From: a virus
DNA: 36,872 nt
Virus record (IMG/VR): IMGVR_UViG_3300010885_081063
Span: 1 to 36,872 of that record
Direction: 5' to 3' (one strand)
In this document: in pieces, positions 1 through 8,000 of the stretch
Position numbering within the stretch: position 1 is the first letter of the stretch
Layout: every line of letters starts with the position of its first letter
The notes under the pieces: model-generated
Database searches by the model: none
Seen by the model: only the letters and a program-made list of their open reading frames with translations
Told to the model about the DNA's origin: nothing
Translations under genes and position numbers: made by a program

Positions 1-14
1 AATGGAAGTATCAT
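1..14 (-). CDS. start of a further minus-strand gene (cut by window edge)
   Basis: An ATG on the minus strand at 14-12 lies 8 bases after the stop of the upstream gene and opens a frame that runs off the window (M-I-L-P). The leader TAAATATAATA directly before it resembles the A/T leader of the preceding gene. Only four codons are visible, so product and reality of the gene cannot be judged; the support is the spacing and the leader. Confidence 0.3.
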
Positions 15-22
15 TATTATAT

Positions 23-577
23 TTACTTTTTTATAAAAAAATCTAATTCTTTTTTATCAAGGTCATCAATTGGTGTAATTTTAGTAACTGGACTTCCTAA
101 ATGGTAATTCTTAAGTGAGAAATTATTATCATGTAGGTTGTATTCTACTATATTATATCCAATTTTTGGTTTATCAACACAATTAAAGACCAATGGTGAA
201 TCTTTTCCAAATTTTGGATAAGCATCTAACATATTACCAATTACCCATTTACCATCTTTTATTATATAAATCTTAACTTTATTATTCTCAACGTGTATTC
301 CTATATTTGATAGTCTCATACCCTTATTCGTTAGGTGTAAAACCGAGTTTGCTTCATTCTCAAATTCTGGATCTATAAAAAAAGAATTTTGATGCCACTT
401 TTTTAGACCTTTATCCTCACCTCCAGTCATAGCATGATCTGACTTCCACCGTTTTGTCTCTCCTTTATCAGTCATTAAGTATTTTGAACCTTGTCCAGTC
501 TCTAAATATGTAATAACTTTATTACCTGTAGTTGAGGTAATGGATTCAAATAATTGATATTGTTGTAAGTATTTCAT
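23..577 (-). CDS. hypothetical protein with capsid-targeting-like N-terminus
   Basis: This 184-aa protein has no family I recognise. Its first dozen residues (MKYLQQYQLFES) look like the capsid-targeting peptide of T4 internal head proteins: Met-Lys, a short amphipathic stretch, then L-F-E, which fits the L/I-x-E pattern cut by the T4 prohead protease gp21. The rest is soluble and mixed alpha/beta in character (W-, K- and D-rich, no membrane segment). The ATG at 577 directly follows an A/T leader and lies 12 bases after the stop codon of the 195-aa gene, whose N-terminus is of the same kind. Inference: a protein packaged inside the head and perhaps injected with the DNA. It could equally be a cytoplasmic accessory protein with a chance N-terminus. 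No Shine-Dalgarno is visible. Confidence 0.75.
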   Translation of the reverse strand: MKYLQQYQLFESITSTTGNKVITYLETGQGSKYLMTDKGETKRWKSDHAMTGGEDKGLKKWHQNSFFIDPEFENEANSVLHLTNKGMRLSNIGIHVENNKVKIYIIKDGKWVIGNMLDAYPKFGKDSPLVFNCVDKPKIGYNIVEYNLHDNNFSLKNYHLGSPVTKITPIDDLDKKELDFFIKK

Positions 578-585
578 TATTTATA
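578..585 (-). promoter_or_regulatory. TATAAATA motif touching a start codon
   Basis: The minus strand reads TATAAATA immediately before the ATG at 577. It matches the T4 late-promoter consensus exactly, but a T4-type start site a few bases downstream would lie inside the gene. It may therefore act as an A/T translation leader, or as a promoter for genes further on, rather than for this ORF. Confidence 0.3.
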
Positions 586-589
586 TTAT

Positions 590-1177
590 TTACCAGAATC
601 CAGGATAAGTTTTTCCGCCCCAAAGATGAGCATATCGATTTATTCTACATGCCCAATAGCCAGCAGTAGTACGATCTGTTTTTTCAGCACATCTATGTCT
701 AGCAGCAAATGATTTTCGAGCTTTAGGATTACTTACCTTTGCAGTAAGACCTCCATGTACATCACCAAAGGAGATTAGTTTAACTCGGCCAGTCTTGGGA
801 TTTAACACATACACGTGATATTTCTTAGCTCCACCGCGCTGAGGCTTACCAATTTGGACCTCTTTTCCTTTGTATTCTGCTTCATTAAGATCAGTATTTT
901 CAAATACAAAATCTAATGGAACTCTAACATCATAATAGGTTCCAAATCTACCAAGATCAGTTTCCTCAAACAGTAAATTATCGTTGAATCCAAGAGATAT
1001 TTTTCCAGAGTCGTGTAATGATCGAGCTTCTTCTAGTAGCCATAAATGAGCGTCACTACCTGGTCTAAAGACAGACTCAGTAATCGACAAATCATTATCA
1101 ATGTGGTATTGTAATTTGGGCGATACTACTAAGTTTTCGCCTATAAATCGAGTAAAGCTTTTTAATCTAGTTTCCAT
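590..1177 (-). CDS. putative internal virion protein with RKSFxARHxC...YWxC domain
   Basis: A 195-aa protein in three visible parts. Residues 1-14 (METRLKSFTRFIGE) look like a T4 capsid-targeting peptide: F-I-G-E before N15 parallels F-I-A-E at the gp21 cleavage site of T4 internal protein III. Residues 15-100 are an unrecognised linker. Residues about 102-195 form a compact basic domain with GKPQRGG (110-116), KKYHVYV (118-124), ISFGD (135-139), RKSFAARHRC (154-163) and TAGYWACR (171-178), with two cysteines (163, 177) and nearby histidines. I recall this domain from many T4-like marine phages, where its function is unknown; metal binding by the Cys/His residues is a guess. A second L-x-E (L97-N-E99) sits just before it and could be another protease site. 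The leader has an AATAAATAA motif and no Shine-Dalgarno. Confidence 0.82.
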   Translation of the reverse strand: METRLKSFTRFIGENLVVSPKLQYHIDNDLSITESVFRPGSDAHLWLLEEARSLHDSGKISLGFNDNLLFEETDLGRFGTYYDVRVPLDFVFENTDLNEAEYKGKEVQIGKPQRGGAKKYHVYVLNPKTGRVKLISFGDVHGGLTAKVSNPKARKSFAARHRCAEKTDRTTAGYWACRINRYAHLWGGKTYPGFW

Positions 1178-1183
1178 ATACTA

Positions 1184-1192
1184 TTATTTATT
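1184..1192 (-). promoter_or_regulatory. AATAAATAA leader / possible late promoter
   Basis: AATAAATAA on the minus strand, 6 bases before the ATG at 1177. It matches the core found before other late genes here, but the short spacing makes a translation-leader role about as likely as a promoter role. Confidence 0.3.
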
Positions 1193-1973
1193 CACTTGGA
1201 GGAAAATCTTCGTCTATAAAAGAATCTGAAATAGGTGCATTTGACCCAGCTTGATTCTCACGTAGATTAAATTGATGGATAGTGTTTCCTTTATAGAAAG
1301 TAGAATAATCGTCAAAGCTAGGAAAATAGGTTTCCATGTCTAGATTCATAGTAATTGCGACTATCGTGTTATCAGTATAGGTAAAATTATAATTCTTTTG
1401 GATATCTGCACTCTCTGGAAAAGTAACTTGCGCAGGTATCCTAATTCCTCTGTACTGAAAATATCTTACTTGATTCTTGTAGTAAAAATCAAATATTTTT
1501 TCGACGATCTTGAAGGTTTTATTTAGATTATCGCTTTCTATTTTTACCGAATACTTTAGGGTCATAGGTAATGTAAAAAGGCGAGAAGAATAAGCCTTCA
1601 TCCTTTTCTGATCATTTAGATCCCTTTCTTCTTGGGTAAATGTTCCTCTAACAAACTTGTTAGTTACGTCCCCAGAACGAATAGAAAAGGAGCTGAGGGT
1701 AACTATACCTCTAGGCATCTTTTCATAGTTTCCTTCTGCAAAATTTGGATATTTACAGTCAGTTGGGAGCTCCATGAAAAAATCTTTCATGAATCCTTCG
1801 TCTCCGCCAAAGTTATAGAAAAACGGAATCTCATATTTCTCAATTTTATCGTTTCTCTTTAGATCAATGATCACGTTACTATTCAATAGATCTAATAGGC
1901 TTAGCGTTGCATTTCGCATAAAAATGTCTTGGACATTTTCATTTCTAATATTTTCCTGATTTACATTCTGCAT
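1188..1973 (-). CDS. tail sheath stabiliser / tail completion protein, T4 gp15-like
   Basis: This 261-aa protein resembles T4 gp15 (272 aa), which caps the tail and joins the sheath and tube to the head. Shared layout seen by eye: an N-terminal helix followed by RNATLSLLDLL and IDLKRNDK, then YEIPFFY, a middle IVTLSSFSIRS strand pair, and the segment LPMTLKYSVKIES - FKIVEKIFDFY - IRIPAQVTFP - NTIVAITMNLDMETYFP, which parallels gp15's IKMIYELSIFT - FQIVEQILPYF - FKRDIKIVL - IEWSLTFEVNGWMYPP. T4 numbering is from memory and no alignment was run. The C-terminus is acidic (FIDEDFPPSE). The gene begins 3 bases after the stop of the 715-aa gene, so the two are co-transcribed. No Shine-Dalgarno is seen. 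Confidence 0.72.
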   Translation of the reverse strand: MQNVNQENIRNENVQDIFMRNATLSLLDLLNSNVIIDLKRNDKIEKYEIPFFYNFGGDEGFMKDFFMELPTDCKYPNFAEGNYEKMPRGIVTLSSFSIRSGDVTNKFVRGTFTQEERDLNDQKRMKAYSSRLFTLPMTLKYSVKIESDNLNKTFKIVEKIFDFYYKNQVRYFQYRGIRIPAQVTFPESADIQKNYNFTYTDNTIVAITMNLDMETYFPSFDDYSTFYKGNTIHQFNLRENQAGSNAPISDSFIDEDFPPSE

Positions 1974-1976
1974 CGA

Positions 1977-4124
1977 TTATCTATTTTTAGCAATATATGG
2001 TAAGTTTATCTGAGGTCTACAATTGTCAATTAAAAGAAGCATAGATTCGTCTCGAATAAACTGCTGACTTAGTATAAACTCGTGCTGTTCTTCCTTGATC
2101 ATGGTGTTGAACAATCGCAGATTTGTGATCCATATAGTAGAAGTAGGCAGAGTATAATATTGTTCGATTAAAAACTCCTGTAACGTTAAAGAAGAAGCAT
2201 TTTCAAATACCTTCTTAAAGGCATTATGATTGATAATATCTGCTGGGTCTTCTTCGATTGAATAGACATAAACGCCGCACTGTTTAAACTCATTAGAAAT
2301 AGCAACAACACATGCATGCCATGCACCGCTAACGAAGTTTGCAACAGTATATGTTTTTACAACTGAATTTACGGTTAATGTAATAGTTAGGTCCCCTTCT
2401 GGCTGTGCAGAAAAATATCTCACAAACTGTGCAGATATTCTAATTCCACTTTGACTCTCGTTGTCATAGCCATCAATAAAAGTGATCGTGTCTGACGTCG
2501 GAGGCACATTAAACAAGCAGGTAAAAGATAGGTTCTTTGCATCAACATTATTAAATTTAGGCTGCGCTGAATACACGATTGCTGTTTGTCTAGCTTTAAA
2601 TCTTGCAAATTGTTTTGCACTAACTGCATCTATTAAGACGTCTCGCTGGTCGTTAAAGGTAAGATCACGATATGCCTCAATTCTGATGTATCTACCAGAA
2701 TCAGTTGTGCCTATGTGATTTGGTAGAGTATCAAAAGGCCCTCTAACTCTACAGAATAAAGTTGAAGTATTTTTGAAATTCTTATCGTTTGTCATTAGGG
2801 CATGTGCCTTCCATGCGCTATACGGTGCACTATCCTGATATGCAAGAACAACGTCATTTTTCTTTACTATCGTTGAGTCCAAGCTTTGTAGATTTTCAAG
2901 ATTAATGCTATTTGCCAAAGGATCGACATCATTTGTCAATTCATAATTTAATTCGATCGAAGGAATTGTACTAAGGTCATAATAGTTTTCAATTAGACTT
3001 GCAAAATTAAAAGTATATTTCAAAGGTCTCAAGGTTAAGTCTGGATGAATTGCTCGACGAGAGGAATCAAATGTTGTGCTGATCGTTTTATATTGATCTG
3101 GCATAGTTGCATCCTTAATATCTTCCTTTACTGCAGTATCAAATAGCTGTTCCGCATTGATAATTACATTATCCAAAAATGTTCGAGTGCTGTCCTGTAA
3201 TAGCATGTCGATGTTTGGAGAAAACTTCTTAAGTTGTATCTTCCAGAAAGTAGGCATCATCATGAATCCTCGATGTAAGTAGGATCCTTGAATTTCATAC
3301 ATCCTGTTTAGGAGAGGAAAATAGAGAAAGTCTCTCTTTCTGGGTTCTGAACTTGAACCAAAGATTGACTGAAAGTATCGATGATCTACTTGGATTTCAA
3401 AAGGAACCTGAAAATCCATTCCAAACTCAGAGTATTTCGGCTGGTTGCTTGGAAATGTGTTTTTTGGAACCATTACCTTTAAACATTTACGGTCCACATT
3501 TTTATATATGGTCCATTCTTTAAAAATATAGTCGCCGCTGTCTGACTCTGGTATAGTTCTAAAATAGACTACTTGATGTCCATATAGCTGATTTGTGAAG
3601 TATGACATTTCTTGATACATGCCTATTGCGCTTCCAACTTCATATGGTCGAAACGTTGGATCTCGATTAATGATGATTGACGTGCAGCTCTCATCAGAAC
3701 ATGCAATAATAGGAACAAATGTGTCTGGAATAGTCTCAACCTTTGTAAATCTAAGTTTTATCTCATTGATCTGAATGATTGCCCCTAGTTCATTTGCAGT
3801 TCCGTCATTATATTCATACTTCACCTCAAAATAAAAGGGGTCTGCTTTATCCAGAAATATTGAGGCAGCATCTCCTAGATTACCTGGAGCAACCTCGTAC
3901 CATAGGGACCAGTCTAGTCTATTTCTAGAATACCTAATATACCTTTTTAGATATGTAAGATCTACTGCATCTGGAGAAGTCGCAATAACAACGTCTTCTA
4001 CAAAGTCAGTAAATTCAGAGATTCCTTTGATTGGATCAAGCGTTGAAAAGATCCTAAAATTTCCGCTAAAAGTAAGTGAGTTTTTTGCGGGATCAATTAA
4101 AAGCTTTACGGTAGTTTTTGCCAT
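1977..4124 (-). CDS. large virion protein with LamG-like C-terminal domain
   Basis: A 715-aa protein, probably structural because it lies between the fibre and gp15-like genes and has a late-promoter motif in front. The N-terminal half is unrecognised beta-rich sequence. Residues about 520-710 look like a LamG/concanavalin-like jellyroll: LSFTCLFNVPP, then GIRISAQFVRYFSA, LTITLTVNSVVKTY, GAWHACVVAISN, and near the end STIWITNLRLFNTMIKEEQH, the usual last strand and helix of such domains. That fold often binds glycans or mediates protein contacts. The ATG at 4124 is the first of the frame and lies 22 bases after AAATAAATAAA. A tail, neck or baseplate-decoration role is inferred from position only; no T4 gene equivalent is evident. 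Confidence 0.78.
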   Translation of the reverse strand: MAKTTVKLLIDPAKNSLTFSGNFRIFSTLDPIKGISEFTDFVEDVVIATSPDAVDLTYLKRYIRYSRNRLDWSLWYEVAPGNLGDAASIFLDKADPFYFEVKYEYNDGTANELGAIIQINEIKLRFTKVETIPDTFVPIIACSDESCTSIIINRDPTFRPYEVGSAIGMYQEMSYFTNQLYGHQVVYFRTIPESDSGDYIFKEWTIYKNVDRKCLKVMVPKNTFPSNQPKYSEFGMDFQVPFEIQVDHRYFQSIFGSSSEPRKRDFLYFPLLNRMYEIQGSYLHRGFMMMPTFWKIQLKKFSPNIDMLLQDSTRTFLDNVIINAEQLFDTAVKEDIKDATMPDQYKTISTTFDSSRRAIHPDLTLRPLKYTFNFASLIENYYDLSTIPSIELNYELTNDVDPLANSINLENLQSLDSTIVKKNDVVLAYQDSAPYSAWKAHALMTNDKNFKNTSTLFCRVRGPFDTLPNHIGTTDSGRYIRIEAYRDLTFNDQRDVLIDAVSAKQFARFKARQTAIVYSAQPKFNNVDAKNLSFTCLFNVPPTSDTITFIDGYDNESQSGIRISAQFVRYFSAQPEGDLTITLTVNSVVKTYTVANFVSGAWHACVVAISNEFKQCGVYVYSIEEDPADIINHNAFKKVFENASSLTLQEFLIEQYYTLPTSTIWITNLRLFNTMIKEEQHEFILSQQFIRDESMLLLIDNCRPQINLPYIAKNR

Positions 4125-4146
4125 TTAGGATGAATTCCTTATTTAG

Positions 4147-4157
4147 TTTATTTATTT
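4147..4157 (-). promoter_or_regulatory. putative late promoter of 715-aa gene
   Basis: AAATAAATAAA on the minus strand ends 22 bases before the ATG at 4124 and is followed by CTAAATAAGG. It is close to the T4 late consensus TATAAATA and to the motifs at 21493, 24593 and 30822. Confidence 0.5.
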
Positions 4158-4194
4158 GAAAGTCACCGCTAAACTAGAATCAAGTTATTAGTAA

Positions 4195-4203
4195 AATAAA
4201 TAA
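4195..4203 (+). promoter_or_regulatory. putative late promoter of 271-aa gene
   Basis: AATAAATAA ends 19 bases before the ATG at 4223, the same spacing class as the other late motifs. With a T4-type start about six bases downstream, the 5' leader would be roughly 13 bases. Confidence 0.5.
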
Positions 4204-4222
4204 TAAAAAGTTTAGTTTTAAG

Positions 4223-5038
4223 ATGAGCAAGAGCGCGTTTATTTTGGACCCACTTTGGATCACTAAAGGTAACTATTTTGATTCGGAGTATTTTAACTAT
4301 GTTTTACTAGATGCAAGCATGAAATATAGATCCGAAATTGAAAATGATAATATTGACAGATTTTACGAGGTATTGTTTCATGCACTAAACTTAAATAACT
4401 TAGCAGTAGACGGAAACCTCTTTACTGCTAAATTTAAAGAGATTTGGAATAATCCACGAGTAAACACGATAAAAGAGGACCTAAAACAAATTTACGAAAT
4501 TCCTCAAGAAACAGCAGAGGTCTTTAAAAACGCAAATTTTATCTTTTTGAGTTTGCTGATAGACTACATGAAGATTCAAATGGATATTTTAGATAGCGTG
4601 AAACTTTTTTACATGAATCAAACAATACATCGAGAAAAGGATATTTTCATCTTAACTAACCGTGATGGAGCATCTACTTATAAAATTTGGAAACTTAGCG
4701 AGGATCCAAAACAGAATTTTGGCTATTCCTTTTCAAAGATTAGAACAATAGAATTGCCAAACATTGAAGCAAACACATTAAACGTAGAATTACAAAAAAT
4801 AGATGATCCTAAATTAGCAGGTATATCTGGTAGAAAGAATCTCTGCTTTGCAGTTATTGAAGAAAAAGAAGACGACAATAAGGTCGCAAAAGCAGTAAAA
4901 GATCTTATTCTCCTGAATAAAGGTATCTCAAAAACTACTAGCTTTGAGCCAATGATGGTGCCTGAACTCTATGAACATGTGTGGATAGAGAAGATAATGC
5001 CATTTACACTATCTCAGTGGGCAGATATCAAGGGTTAA
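4223..5038 (+). CDS. hypothetical protein, lone plus-strand gene in the late block
   Basis: A 271-aa protein I do not recognise. It is rich in aromatic and charged residues, with a helical stretch (about residues 95-130, NANFIFLSLLIDYMKIQMDI) that is amphipathic rather than membrane-spanning, then a more beta-like middle and a C-terminal EHVWIEKIMPFTLSQW. It is the only plus-strand gene within about 25 kb of minus-strand structural genes, has its own AATAAATAA motif 19 bases upstream, and its stop codon overlaps the stop of the 1412-aa fibre gene (bases 5035-5038). Context suggests a virion or assembly protein, for instance a chaperone for the fibre, but nothing in the sequence proves it. Confidence 0.78.
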   Translation: MSKSAFILDPLWITKGNYFDSEYFNYVLLDASMKYRSEIENDNIDRFYEVLFHALNLNNLAVDGNLFTAKFKEIWNNPRVNTIKEDLKQIYEIPQETAEVFKNANFIFLSLLIDYMKIQMDILDSVKLFYMNQTIHREKDIFILTNRDGASTYKIWKLSEDPKQNFGYSFSKIRTIELPNIEANTLNVELQKIDDPKLAGISGRKNLCFAVIEEKEDDNKVAKAVKDLILLNKGISKTTSFEPMMVPELYEHVWIEKIMPFTLSQWADIKG

Positions 5039-8000
5039 TTTCCAGCAAAAATAATGTAGTTCATAACAATATACGGTTGCATAATATTATGTGCAGCTCC
5101 GAATAAACCATCTGAGGTACCGTCTCCAGTATTTCCAGTATGGGTGTGAGCACCAGTACCGTTAGTTATCTGTGTAGTGGCTACACCATTATTTGTCGCA
5201 GTACTTCCACCGTTTCCAATATTTGCTTGGTTCGGCCAGTTCACATACAGGTGTGTATGATTTCCTGAAGTCAAAGATGAACTGTCTGGGCCATTACCTA
5301 TTACGTGCTGATGTGGAGGAAGCTCTGCTTTAATCAAAGTATGCTCTATTTCTCCACCTAAGAATCCTATTTGATCTGTTGCAGGTTGATCAAAATTGGA
5401 TCCAACTGGCACTCTAGATCTAAGGTTAGGCACTCTAAAATTAGAACCGATTGCTCCATATGTTTGGCCTAAAGTATCATATAACGCAGAGTATTCAGTT
5501 TGCGAATATGAATTACCGTCACAAAGCAACCAGCCTTTCGGTACTGTCCATGTGCGTCTTACTTCTTTAACGCTTATTGAATTGATAGTATACGTAGAGA
5601 AAGCATTTGCTTCAATGCTTATTGTGTCTGAATTAAAGGAATTAACCTGAATGTAAAATGTATAAACTCCAGCTGAATAAAAGGAAGGTCCATATGCAGA
5701 GCCTGAGATACCTCCACTTCCACCAAGAGAAATTTGTACTTGTCCTGAAGTACAACTTAAAATATCTAGAGTTACTTGATATGTAGTATATGAAGATATA
5801 CCCGATCCGGTTTGTATCAACTCACGGTTTGTTGCCGTACAACTTACTGAATTTGCAGAATGCAACCATCCATCATTCGGTAAAGAATTACCCAGACTAG
5901 TTAACCAGTTTGCTGCACTTCCTGTAAATCCGCCATTTTGAGTAATTTCAGGACCAAGCGCAAGTCCTGCAGAAATAGGTTCAACTGTCACGTCATCTAT
6001 TCTTCCATTAAAACTATTATTATCAGGTTCAAAGAAAATTTCATCGTCGGTATCCGTAAAATATAGGATAACACTTTTTGTTCCATTAGAAGAAAAATAT
6101 TGTGATATTGTAGATCCGCTACCTAATCCTAATCCTACTCTAACTGCTCCTAAAGTAATGCTAGATAGTGAAAATGTAATTTTATAAAAAGTGCCACTTT
6201 GTAAACCTAGTCCAGATTGATATATTGGAGTAGTCAACGCTCCTCCGTGCTGCACATACCCAGTCGCACTACTATAATTCCAACCACTAGTAGAACCATA
6301 ATCTTTTATAGTAGCTCCTCCGAAAACTAACCAGTTATTTACTACAAGACCGGTTCCGTCAGATGCGTTTGCAGTAAAATTTCCATTAGTAACAATATTT
6401 GAGCCGGTTATAATATTTCCACCGGTTGCTCCTGCCCAAGGTGTGACTGCACCTACTGGAACAGCTCCCATTCCTGTGATAAGTCCGCTTACTCCTAGAT
6501 TTTCACCAACTAGCGTATTTCCACCTACACTTAAACTTGAATTTAACGTAGTATTTCCACCAACTGAAAGGTCTTGACCTATTTTCACACTTTCTGAACG
6601 TAGCGATTCAATATGTGCAGTTCCTGTATAGATACCATCGATGTCTAGAGTAACTAGTCCGGTGTTATCTGCTTGGTCATGAGTTACGGTATAGATATGT
6701 TTTCCAATAATTTCAAATCTGCTATAAAAATAGCTTGATGTATCTGACGTTGGAAGAGGTGTACGATATATTTGAGTTAGTGCTGGCACACTTGTATTTG
6801 TTGCACTCTGTATTGAAACGTCAGCTTTAAAAATATAGGTAGTTATATCTCCAGCAGAAGGCGGAGCTGACGTATACCCTTCAGCTAGTACATATACGCT
6901 ATTACCATATTGCTTTATATCAAGCGACTGCTTTGTACTCGATAATACCCCTGCAGGATATGTTAATTGTAGAGTTTGTCTAACAACATATTGGTTTTTA
7001 CAATACGGTGGTGTATTCGTCTTTGGAGTAGCAGTATTTAAACTGATAATTTTTATTGCATCTCCATAGGCTACATAGATATACTTGTCATTTGCTGCAA
7101 TTGCACCTCTTTTTAAGATTGAGCTATATGATCCGCCGGTTGTAGCTAAAATATTTGTGCTTTCTCCTATCCATGTGATAGTCGGTGCCGATCCATTTAA
7201 TTGGCGTAAATCATATGCTTCTACGAATACTCTAACTTTTTGCGTAGCAGAGGTTAATTGCAAAGTTAATGTGTACAATGTATCACCTACTACTGTCATG
7301 TCTAAAATAGACGCGGAATTATAGACAGTTGCCGATGCACCATCTGTTAAATTGCTAGAAACGCTAGCAACAATTACCGGATCAGTAGGATCAGTAACAT
7401 CAATTGCGGTGATTCCTCCAGTGTAATTAAGTAGTCCAGAGAAAGAACTGCTTGGCGCATGCAAACAGTTTGTTGCAACAAGTGCGTAATTTCCATTTAA
7501 TTTGATTCGGTATGCAGATGTTAATTCGTCCGGATTTGTTCCAACTGACTGTGATCCAGTAGTTGCATTTAGTCCTAATCTAGATACTCTCTCTAATCCA
7601 AATGAGTTTACGTTTTTGGAGTTAATCTTTAAAATTTGAAAATATGTTCCCTCATAATACGGTAATACTGCATTTTGAGAACTAGTATCATCTAAGTTTT
7701 GAGTATGAACAGTATACATGTAATCTCCAGCAACAGCGACGTCTGACGCGCCAGTTCCAACCGGTTCTGCTTTGCCATAGTAAGAAGTTAAAGTACATGC
7801 AGGAGCAGAACCGGTTTTTTCAGTATATCCTCTAAACCTACCGTAAAAATTACTCCATTGCGCAATCGGATGATTTGGATTTTCGATAGAATATCTTTCG
7901 AAATATCCATAATTTGTAATTAAATTGCTAACGTCTGGATCTCCAGAAACAACATACACTTCATTACCACGATGAACTATTCCAGCGTGGCCTTTAAATG

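Larger units (their letters stand above)
4125..4222. promoter_or_regulatory. 98-bp divergent intergenic region with two late-promoter motifs
   Basis: The region separates the 715-aa gene (minus) from the 271-aa gene (plus). It holds AAATAAATAAA on the minus strand (4147-4157) and AATAAATAA on the plus strand (4195-4203), 22 and 19 bases from their start codons. Both leaders are A/T-rich without a Shine-Dalgarno, so both genes are probably expressed late. Confidence 0.5.

Noticed and set aside
578-585. A late promoter driving the 184-aa gene
   Set aside because: The exact TATAAATA touches the ATG, so a T4-type transcription start would lie inside the gene; kept only as a low-confidence motif.
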